The position numbers were made by a program, and so were the translations under genes. A DNA stretch of 5,321 bases from Candidatus Altarchaeota archaeon. Its GTDB lineage: Archaea > Altiarchaeota > Altiarchaeia > IMC4 > DAOVSA01. The number at the start of each line of letters is the position of its first letter. The first letter of the stretch is position 1. Shown in pieces: positions 1 to 4,306 of the stretch. Location: positions 1-5,321 of the forward strand of contig DAOVSA010000050.1 in NCBI GenBank assembly GCA_030633635.1, read 5' to 3'. The notes under the pieces were generated by a model. It worked only from the letters and a program-made list of their open reading frames with translations, was not told the origin of the DNA and did no database searches.

Positions 1-71
1 CCTATAGAAGCAGCAGTTACCCCCTTTCCAAGTCCACTTAATACTCCTCCAGTTACTACGATATATTTCAT
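1..71 (-). CDS. pyrG: CTP synthase, N-terminal fragment (partial, runs off the window)
   Basis: Only the first 23 codons are present. They read MKYIVVTGGVLSGLGKGVTA and then ASI, which is the hallmark amino terminus of CTP synthase: a beta strand followed by the phosphate-binding loop GGVxSGLGKG of the amidoligase domain. The enzyme makes CTP from UTP, ATP and glutamine in the cytoplasm, the last step of pyrimidine nucleotide synthesis. The ATG at 69-71 is the natural start because the conserved motif begins right after it. The gene is divergent from the prepilin peptidase gene, with 40 bp between the two start codons. The glutaminase domain lies outside the window and cannot be assessed. Confidence 0.9.
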   Translation of the reverse strand, partial: MKYIVVTGGVLSGLGKGVTAASI

Positions 72-83
72 TTTCTACCCATG

Positions 84-91
84 TTATTATA
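84..91 (+). promoter_or_regulatory. TATA-like box for the prepilin peptidase gene (leaderless layout)
   Basis: TTATTATA is centred about 24 nt before the ATG at 112. There is no Shine-Dalgarno sequence between box and start, so the transcript is probably leaderless or nearly so. It faces the pyrG box in the same short spacer, and the two transcription units may interfere with each other. Confidence 0.4.
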
Positions 92-103
92 CCTTAGCCA
101 TAA

Positions 104-111
104 TTATTTAT
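104..111 (-). promoter_or_regulatory. TATA-like box for pyrG
   Basis: The minus strand reads TATAAATA here, about 36 nt before the pyrG ATG. Transcription starting some 25 nt downstream would give a leader of only about 10 nt. The box lies inside the 40-bp divergent spacer, so it overlaps the promoter region of the prepilin peptidase gene. This is inferred from sequence and spacing only. Confidence 0.4.
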
Positions 112-966
112 ATGTTGGTTCTAATCTTGGTAACAACCTTTTTCCTCCTATTGGCCAGTTATTTCGACTTGAGAACGGGTGAAGTCCCAGATGAGATAAG
201 TATTGGACTAATCACTGCCGTATTAATCTTGAAGGTGGGTTATTCGCTATATGACAGAGATGTGTGGATTTTTTTGAACTCAATTGTTGGTGGTTGTTTA
301 TATTTTGTTATCGGATATCCCCTATATAGACTCGGACAATGGGGCGGGGGCGATGTAAAATTATTATCCGGAGTGGGATGTGCAATCTCTGGGTTTGATA
401 CCGGGATTCTTTCACCTTATTTTACCTATTTTGTAGATATGTCACTTGTCATAATCCCCTACACCATGGTATATACTTTAATATTGGGAATATTGAACAG
501 AATGGTTTTTTCTGAATTCAAAAATAAAATTAAAATTAAAATTTTCTTTATAGGCGTGTTATTTGTCCCCTTTATACTGTGTCTGATCACATTTAGAGAT
601 TTGGCATTTGGGAATAGTATGTTAATATTAACATTTCTTTTGCCAACTCTTTCCATGCTATTTCTCTATCTGAAAGTAATAGAGCAAGTTGTACTCCAGC
701 ATAGGATTTTGGTGGATGACCTAAGGGAAGGTGATATTGTGATTGATCCTGCCGTGGAGGCAGAGGGAATCACACGTAAGGAGATGATCGAGGGCATAAC
801 CCGGGATCAGATAAAGAAACTCAAACTTCTTGCATCAACAAACAAGATTCCAAATGAGGTCACTATAAAGGAGGGTATAAGATTCGGCCCGGTTTTTCTT
901 GGCGCATTTTTGCTGCTCATTTGGAAGGGAAATGTAATTACTTTATTCGTAACATATTTGGTTTAA
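112..966 (+). CDS. Archaeal type IV prepilin / preflagellin peptidase (A24 aspartic membrane protease)
   Basis: This membrane aspartic protease would cut class III signal peptides from pilin or archaellin precursors at the cytoplasmic face of the membrane before assembly. After a first membrane helix (residues 1-18) comes the first catalytic site, D19 in FDLRTGEVPD. The second is D81 in the GxGD motif, seen as WGGGDVKLL at 77-85. Further hydrophobic segments lie near 29-46, 51-73, 105-126, 142-160 and 168-187, and the last 20 or so residues are again hydrophobic. A charged stretch of about 70 residues (around 190-260) separates them and matches the archaeal A24 C-terminal extension in position and character. 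The 284-residue length is above a minimal FlaK-type enzyme and nearer the extended archaeal forms. A class III pilin gene lies about 2.3 kb away and is a likely substrate. Whether it corresponds to EppA, FlaK or a broad-specificity PibD cannot be decided, so no symbol is given. Confidence 0.88.
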   Translation: MLVLILVTTFFLLLASYFDLRTGEVPDEISIGLITAVLILKVGYSLYDRDVWIFLNSIVGGCLYFVIGYPLYRLGQWGGGDVKLLSGVGCAISGFDTGILSPYFTYFVDMSLVIIPYTMVYTLILGILNRMVFSEFKNKIKIKIFFIGVLFVPFILCLITFRDLAFGNSMLILTFLLPTLSMLFLYLKVIEQVVLQHRILVDDLREGDIVIDPAVEAEGITRKEMIEGITRDQIKKLKLLASTNKIPNEVTIKEGIRFGPVFLGAFLLLIWKGNVITLFVTYLV

Positions 967-1043
967 TCCCTAGACTCTGGAGATGATGCGGCGAATATTG
1001 CCCATTAAATCCTTTGATGTTGGGTCACAAATTTGCGGCAGCC

Positions 1044-1052
1044 ATATAAATA
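1044..1052 (+). promoter_or_regulatory. TATA-like box for the MgtE-type transporter (leaderless layout)
   Basis: ATATAAATA is centred 26 nt before the ATG at 1074, the spacing expected if transcription starts at the start codon itself. This supports the ATG at 1074 over the in-frame TTG at 1059, which would lie upstream of the predicted transcript start. No Shine-Dalgarno sequence precedes either codon. Confidence 0.5.
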
Positions 1053-1073
1053 CGGATTTTGGGAATAATTTAT

Positions 1074-1664
1074 ATGGATCGCACAATCAAAGGAATCCTC
1101 AAAGAAAGTATCCCTATATTAATCTTATGTACTATCGGGGGGGTGATGGCTGGATTGATGTTACAGACCTTGGAAACGAAGCTATATCTGGTACCAGGAA
1201 TCTTAATCTTAATCCCCGCAATACTTGGTATGCGTGGAAACATTAGTGGGACTCTGGGATCCCGGCTGGCATCTGCACTTCACTTGGGTTTGATAAAACC
1301 AGAACGTCCTTTTTTGGGTTATTTAATGCCCATGAGATGGAATAAACTACTAAGTGACAACATCTGGGCATCCCTGATATTAAATGTTTTGATGTCGTTT
1401 CTTTTGGGTATAATCGCGTATGTGGCATACATCCTGACCATGCCACAGGAACATAGCTTGATTTTGATGTTCCAGTTGATTATGATCTCACTAATTACCG
1501 GAGTTCTTGCGGGAGTAATCCTAACAGGATTAACGGTCTCACTTGCAATCATTACTTATGCCAAAGGTCTAGATCCGGATAATGTATTAATGCCATCACT
1601 CTCAACGGTTGGAGATATAATAACCGTTCTGTGTTTAATAATCGCCGTTAAGATAGTTGTTTAA
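1074..1664 (+). CDS. MgtE / SLC41-type divalent cation transporter, membrane core only
   Basis: This 196-residue protein is essentially one MgtE membrane domain, which moves Mg2+ or another divalent cation across the cell membrane. The first hallmark is residues 48-71, PAILGMRGN followed by GTLGSRLASALHLG, where bacterial MgtE has its conserved glycine-rich segment between the first helices. The second is 165-181, GLDPDNVLMPSLSTVGD, whose P174, T178 and D181 match the pore-lining motif where the family's ion-binding aspartate lies. About five membrane segments are visible (near 12-30, 37-53, 98-122, 130-160, 180-196). The cytosolic N domain and CBS pair that gate bacterial MgtE by Mg2+ are absent, as is common in archaea. 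Archaeal cores often occur as two adjacent genes; no second copy is visible here, so it would act as a homodimer or with a distant partner. A TTG at 1059 would add five residues, but promoter spacing favours the ATG. Confidence 0.85.
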   Translation: MDRTIKGILKESIPILILCTIGGVMAGLMLQTLETKLYLVPGILILIPAILGMRGNISGTLGSRLASALHLGLIKPERPFLGYLMPMRWNKLLSDNIWASLILNVLMSFLLGIIAYVAYILTMPQEHSLILMFQLIMISLITGVLAGVILTGLTVSLAIITYAKGLDPDNVLMPSLSTVGDIITVLCLIIAVKIVV

Positions 1665-1686
1665 GGAAACAAAATTCAGGATACGA

Positions 1687-2319
1687 TCATTTTCTCTTTA
1701 TTTTGGATGATACCGCTCGCAAAACCAACTCTTCCGTTTTTTCAATTCTTGGTTCACTTATGACTACAAGTATACAAAAGCAGATAAATGCAAACACGCC
1801 AGCCAGAATCGCAGAAGGAACTTCGGATACGAGCATACCGATATAAGCTATCCATCCAAGGACAGAACCTATACCTAGGACCCTACAACATATCCTAAAA
1901 GCTCTTTCCTCTTCTTTGGGCATATATCTTATATCTCTCATCTCTATGATAAATGTTATACCCAGAATCACCAAGCCCGCAAGTGCGAGATTTAGATCAG
2001 CCAGTATAATGGACGAGAAAAACATACCAAGGGTTATAGTACCAAGTAAGAGGTAAACAGAGAGTTCTTGTCTTTTCATACCTCTCGTCAACATTCCATC
2101 AACAAAAACTGGTCCAAATGTTTCAGAAAAGATATACATGAAAGAATCTAAAAATTTCTCGGTTTCTTCCAGATCCAGATCCCTATTTAGTTTTAGCCCC
2201 TCAATTTCGACCTCAATTTTTGCTTTAGATGCCGCTTCATTCGCCAGCCTCTCAATAAGCATGGGGGAGGTTATTCTTGCAAAATCTGCGAGTAATTTTT
2301 CTATATATTCTTTGATCAT
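1687..2319 (-). CDS. Unrecognised membrane protein: helical N-terminus and four membrane helices
   Basis: I do not recognise this 210-residue protein. Residues 1-85 look soluble, helical and rich in charge, with an acidic patch (DLDLEETEKF at 47-56) and a conserved-looking segment ETFGPVFVDGMLTRG at 66-80. Four hydrophobic segments follow as two hairpins: 87-105 and 109-127, then a charged loop MRDIRYMPKEEERAFR (127-142), then 146-164 and 168-187. The tail (190-210) is charged and ends in a basic KIKRK. C144, C145, C180 and C182 lie at or within the second hairpin. There is no signal peptide, lipobox or catalytic motif I can name. The gene is convergent with the transporter (22-bp gap), has its own promoter, and does not overlap phosphopantothenate synthetase, so its context gives no function. 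Codon use and the long clean frame make it a real gene. Confidence 0.75.
   Translation of the reverse strand: MIKEYIEKLLADFARITSPMLIERLANEAASKAKIEVEIEGLKLNRDLDLEETEKFLDSFMYIFSETFGPVFVDGMLTRGMKRQELSVYLLLGTITLGMFFSSIILADLNLALAGLVILGITFIIEMRDIRYMPKEEERAFRICCRVLGIGSVLGWIAYIGMLVSEVPSAILAGVFAFICFCILVVISEPRIEKTEELVLRAVSSKIKRK
1690..1704 (+). terminator. T-rich stretch after the transporter gene, possible archaeal terminator
   Basis: TTTTCTCTTTATTTT begins 26 nt after the stop codon of the transporter gene. Archaeal RNA polymerase often terminates at such pyrimidine-rich T tracts without a hairpin. It lies inside the last codons of the convergent gene, so the two transcripts would overlap by a few bases at their 3' ends. 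Confidence 0.35.
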
Positions 2320-2340
2320 GATATTACTTTTGCATTCTAC

Positions 2341-2349
2341 TTATAAATA
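2341..2349 (-). promoter_or_regulatory. TATA-like box for the unrecognised membrane protein (leaderless layout)
   Basis: The minus strand reads TATTTATAA, centred 26 nt before the ATG at 2319. There is no Shine-Dalgarno sequence between it and the start, so a leaderless transcript is likely. It shows that this gene is transcribed separately from the upstream phosphopantothenate synthetase gene. Confidence 0.5.
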
Positions 2350-2399
2350 CTTTTAGCTTTCTTATAATCTAATATCTGACAGGATAAAGTGATATGGGG

Positions 2400-3173
2400 T
2401 CAAGAGTCAAATCTGCAATAAGTAGATCTGTATGATAATAAAACATCGTTTAAATTCTTTTTGTTATCAAAATTCTCGATTAATTTTTTTAATTTTTCCT
2501 TTTTCCAACCCCCAATTTCATCAGCGAATTCTATCATATTGGGAATTGCCCGTACGATATTGTCTACTATTGTAATGCTCGCTTTTTGTGCAGTTCTTGA
2601 TAGAGGATTTAGATCTATAGCAATAACCAATTTTCCCATAGCTACAAGCGATTCGGTTCTGTCTCCATCTTCCAATGGAACTAAAACTGTATCTGCATTG
2701 AAAATCCCTTTCTCAGAAACAATACCTCTTGGATGATCTATCCCCGGAAGCCTCCTGGTCTTTTTCATACCCCCACTAAAAACTTCCTTAGCACCGTTCT
2801 CTTTTAGGATTTTTTCGATCAATTTTTCTCTTTTTAGTGTTCTATGGAACAGATTAATCTCAATTCTTGCATTTAGGATACTGCCTAGTCTAACAATTTC
2901 CTTTGGAACTAATGCCGCGACATTCCCATTTACAGAAATCACCGGGTTTTTTGATAGCAACATAGCTGCAATAGCAACTTGTTCAGCCTCCTTCGCGGGT
3001 TTGATTGTTTGCTCAGAAATCAGATAGTCAAATGCTTCCCCCCTACCATGTGCAATAAGTCCCGCCTCGGATACATACCCTTCCTTTATCCCCCTCACCA
3101 GTCTTTGACGATACATTAAGGATTTATACCTGGGATGTGACTTTGGAATGTGGATATCGTCACCAGATTTCAT
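2400..3173 (-). CDS. 4-phosphopantoate--beta-alanine ligase (archaeal phosphopantothenate synthetase)
   Basis: This cytoplasmic enzyme joins 4-phosphopantoate and beta-alanine, using ATP, to make 4'-phosphopantothenate. With pantoate kinase it forms the archaeal replacement for the bacterial PanC/CoaA steps of CoA synthesis. The protein (257 residues) carries the family signature along its length: IPKSHPRYKSLMYR at 9-22, SEAGLIAHGRGEAFDYLI at 35-52, NPVISVNGN at 76-84, HPRGIVSEKGIF at 147-158, VPLEDGDRTE at 165-174 and AIDLNPLSRTAQKASITIVD at 185-204. The length is close to the family norm. The ATG at 3171-3173 is the only plausible start: the frame is open upstream to the pilin stop codon but contains no ATG, GTG or TTG. 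The last residues (YRSTYCRFDS) look unlike the usual charged helical end, see the findings. The pilin gene lies 78 bp upstream on the same strand, but the products have no obvious link. Confidence 0.93.
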   Translation of the reverse strand: MKSGDDIHIPKSHPRYKSLMYRQRLVRGIKEGYVSEAGLIAHGRGEAFDYLISEQTIKPAKEAEQVAIAAMLLSKNPVISVNGNVAALVPKEIVRLGSILNARIEINLFHRTLKREKLIEKILKENGAKEVFSGGMKKTRRLPGIDHPRGIVSEKGIFNADTVLVPLEDGDRTESLVAMGKLVIAIDLNPLSRTAQKASITIVDNIVRAIPNMIEFADEIGGWKKEKLKKLIENFDNKKNLNDVLLSYRSTYCRFDS

Positions 3174-3214
3174 TTTATCTGATCTTTTAGGTGCAGTATT
3201 CTTTGGAATTACTA

Positions 3215-3227
3215 AATGCTTTGCATT
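3215..3227. repeat. Small inverted repeat upstream of phosphopantothenate synthetase
   Basis: AATGC, a 3-base centre TTT, and GCATT form a perfect 5-bp inverted repeat in the 78-bp spacer between the pilin stop codon and the phosphopantothenate synthetase start. It could be an operator or a weak hairpin in the leader. It is short enough to be chance. I see no strong TATA box or Shine-Dalgarno sequence in this spacer; the best TATA candidate is TTATTTACA on the minus strand at 3231-3239. Confidence 0.2.
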
Positions 3228-3251
3228 GGTTGTAAATAAGGAGTTATGTGC

Positions 3252-3737
3252 TCAGTCCATTGACCTATAGATATTAATCGGATAAGTCTCATTCGTCATA
3301 ATTACCACTGTGTAGTATCCCTCCTCACAACGACTTGATCCGGTTCCCGAGCAATTCAATAGTCCAGCACCCCCCTCCCATCTAATATCCCAATCAGTTA
3401 CTGCATATACATCCGTAAATGACGAACCAACCCCCACTTTTAGATTAATCGTTCTATTGCCCAGTTTGCCAGGTATAATCGATCCACTTACTATACCGCT
3501 TGGTATATAGATATGAGTTGTATATTTGGTTGGGTGTCCCTGTATATACGCATAATCCGCGGCCTCTTTGATAGTATTAACTGCACGTTGTGTGGAATCT
3601 ATCTTGATTTGGAGGCTAGATTGTCCCATTAGTGTATTTGCCACGTATATTATCGCGCCAAAGGCGAGCAAGGATAGAGCAATAGTCATCATATATTCAA
3701 CAGACACTTGAGCCCTATTCCCATGTATATGTTTCAT
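3252..3737 (-). CDS. Class III signal peptide pilin-like protein (type IV pilin family, archaeal)
   Basis: The 161-residue precursor starts with a short charged leader, MKHIHGNRA, then QVSVEYMM and a hydrophobic stretch to about residue 36. This is the archaeal class III signal peptide: cleavage is expected between A9 and Q10, giving Q at +1, S at +3, E at +5 and Y at +6, with the hydrophobic part as the filament-core helix. It is the kind of substrate cut by a prepilin peptidase such as the one encoded at 112-966. After the helix comes an ectodomain of about 125 residues, rich in beta-type sequence, with C129 and C137 close enough for a disulfide and three N-X-S/T sequons (N94, N128, N149) that could be glycosylated. 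It is about twice the length of typical small class III major pilins, so a minor pilin or adhesin-like subunit is possible. The gene is single here, with no secretion ATPase or platform protein nearby. The ATG at 3735-3737 suits both leader length and promoter spacing. Confidence 0.85.
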   Translation of the reverse strand: MKHIHGNRAQVSVEYMMTIALSLLAFGAIIYVANTLMGQSSLQIKIDSTQRAVNTIKEAADYAYIQGHPTKYTTHIYIPSGIVSGSIIPGKLGNRTINLKVGVGSSFTDVYAVTDWDIRWEGGAGLLNCSGTGSSRCEEGYYTVVIMTNETYPINIYRSMD

Positions 3738-3758
3738 TCTCAGGATTTAAACTGACGG

Positions 3759-3788
3759 ATATTTAAGTATTTAAGAGTATTTAAGTAT
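3759..3788. promoter_or_regulatory. Divergent promoter region with three TATTTAAG units
   Basis: Three copies of TATTTAAG lie at 3760-3767, 3768-3775 and 3778-3785, the first two directly abutting and the third two bases on. Read on the minus strand (CTTAAATA) the nearest copy is centred about 26 nt before the pilin ATG at 3737, the right place for a TATA box of a leaderless transcript. The outer copies may be alternative TATA boxes, a regulator site, or serve the gene on the plus strand. Confidence 0.45.
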
Positions 3789-3829
3789 TAATATTGCAAC
3801 AATTAAACTAAACTCTACAAAAATAATAA

Positions 3830-4096
3830 ATGAAGGATGTGATCGATATGGAATATGAAACTATTATGGCGAATTATGTGGACTATGGGCGTAATAAATT
3901 CCTGGAAGTTTCCAGGAAGCGGGTTAAGCCAGAAATGAATGAATTTTTGAATATATCCAAAGGATATTACACTCCAGACGGTGAGCGGAGATATCAGGGA
4001 GGTATTGGATTCCCAGATGATGAAGAGATAGTAAAAGAGCTGATAGGTAAATTTGAAGCACTTATATCCGCAGAATCTTCAAAGGTAAAAGACTAA
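3830..4096 (+). CDS. Small acidic protein of unknown function with a PC4-like layout
   Basis: The frame encodes 88 residues from the ATG at 3830, or 82 from the in-frame ATG at 3848. The second start is preceded by GGATGTGATC, a 9-of-10 match to the archaeal Shine-Dalgarno GGAGGTGATC at good spacing, and may be the true one. The sequence has no membrane segment or signal peptide. From residue 18 it reads as strand-rich (YGRNKFLEVSRKRV, EFLNISKGYYTPDGERRYQG), then GIGFPDD and one charged helix of about 20 residues (EEIVKELIGKFEALI). A twisted sheet rich in basic and aromatic residues followed by a single helix is the plan of PC4-like single-stranded DNA-binding proteins, but this rests on layout alone. 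I cannot name the family with certainty. The gene is divergent from the pilin and followed by a long spacer, so it is probably transcribed alone. Confidence 0.7.
   Translation: MKDVIDMEYETIMANYVDYGRNKFLEVSRKRVKPEMNEFLNISKGYYTPDGERRYQGGIGFPDDEEIVKELIGKFEALISAESSKVKD
3835..3844 (+). promoter_or_regulatory. Shine-Dalgarno sequence supporting the start at 3848
   Basis: GGATGTGATC differs by one base from GGAGGTGATC, the full complement of the archaeal 16S rRNA 3' end, and lies 3 nt before the ATG at 3848. It is inside the coding frame if translation begins at 3830. It is unusual here because other genes in the window show no Shine-Dalgarno and look leaderless. Confidence 0.45.
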
Positions 4097-4149
4097 AAGT
4101 GTAAAGTTCCTAGAATCGATCGTGTGTTGAAGGCACCATCCCAAACAAT

Positions 4150-4170
4150 ACTGATTGCTTTACAATCAGT
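4150..4170. repeat. Perfect inverted repeat in the spacer before the GH57 gene
   Basis: ACTGATTG and CAATCAGT form a perfect 8-bp stem around a 5-base centre (CTTTA). No T tract follows, so it is not a bacterial-style terminator. It lies 54 bp after the stop codon of the small acidic protein and 137 bp before the GH57 start. It could be a protein-binding operator, a hairpin at the 3' end of the upstream transcript, or part of a small RNA. Confidence 0.4.
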
Positions 4171-4236
4171 TACATTCGAATGGATGATCATGTCTGCAAT
4201 GTGGAAATGATCTTTGATGAGTTAAATATCATTATC

Positions 4237-4279
4237 GTCCGGTATCCTTTAGTGGGGAAGAGCAGGGATATCCGGCGAC
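4237..4279. repeat. Imperfect long inverted repeat / hairpin upstream of the GH57 gene
   Basis: CCGGTATCC (4239-4247) pairs with GGATA-T-CCGG (4266-4275) as a 9-bp stem with a single-base bulge. GT (4237-4238) and AC (4278-4279) extend it by two pairs across a 2-base bulge. The loop is 18 bases and purine-rich. It ends about 28 bp before the GH57 start codon, next to the likely TATA region, so an operator for the amylase gene is as likely as an RNA structure. Confidence 0.35.
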
Positions 4280-4284
4280 AAAGT

Positions 4285-4293
4285 TCTTTATAC
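4285..4293 (+). promoter_or_regulatory. Possible TATA-like box for the GH57 gene
   Basis: TCTTTATAC is centred about 18 nt before the GH57 ATG, closer than the 24-26 nt seen for other genes in the window. A second AT-rich block, TTTTTATAAAAA, touches the start codon. No Shine-Dalgarno sequence is present. The assignment is weak because of the short spacing. Confidence 0.25.
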
Positions 4294-4306
4294 TTTTTAT
4301 AAAAAA

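Larger units (their letters stand above)
4097..4306. other. Spacer of 210 bp without a convincing gene
   Basis: This stretch between the small acidic protein and the GH57 gene holds the two inverted repeats described separately. One frame is open from 4114 to 4302 and contains a possible 40-codon ORF starting at an ATG at 4180. That ORF has no Shine-Dalgarno or correctly spaced TATA box, and its product resembles nothing I know. I see no tRNA and no clear C/D-box or H/ACA guide RNA. Confidence 0.5.

Noticed and set aside
459..656. A minus-strand ORF of 65 codons inside the prepilin peptidase gene.
   Set aside because: It is antisense to a gene with clear catalytic motifs and has no promoter or recognisable product.
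983..1246. An 87-codon plus-strand ORF overlapping the transporter gene in another frame, preceded by GGAGATG.
   Set aside because: Most of it lies over the well-supported MgtE-type gene in a different frame, it spans that gene's TATA box, and its product is of low complexity and unrecognisable.
2138..2736. Two plus-strand ORFs (2138-2356 and 2461-2736) opposite the membrane protein and phosphopantothenate synthetase genes.
   Set aside because: Both are antisense to supported genes, and their serine- and phenylalanine-rich products are typical of reversed AT-rich coding DNA.
3174..3251. Upstream extension of the phosphopantothenate synthetase frame back to the pilin stop codon, considered as a longer N-terminus.
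   Set aside because: The extension contains no ATG, GTG or TTG codon, and the protein from the ATG at 3173 already matches the family length.
4190..4235. C/D-box-like strings (TTGATGA near 4214-4220, CTGA at 4151-4154) suggesting a guide RNA.
   Set aside because: The C-like box deviates from RUGAUGA at its first base, no D box follows at the right distance, and no C'/D' pair is present.
4237..4280. A hairpin followed by ACA, considered as an H/ACA guide RNA.
   Set aside because: The stem is too short, with no pseudouridylation pocket or kink-turn sequence, and an ACA triplet is common by chance.
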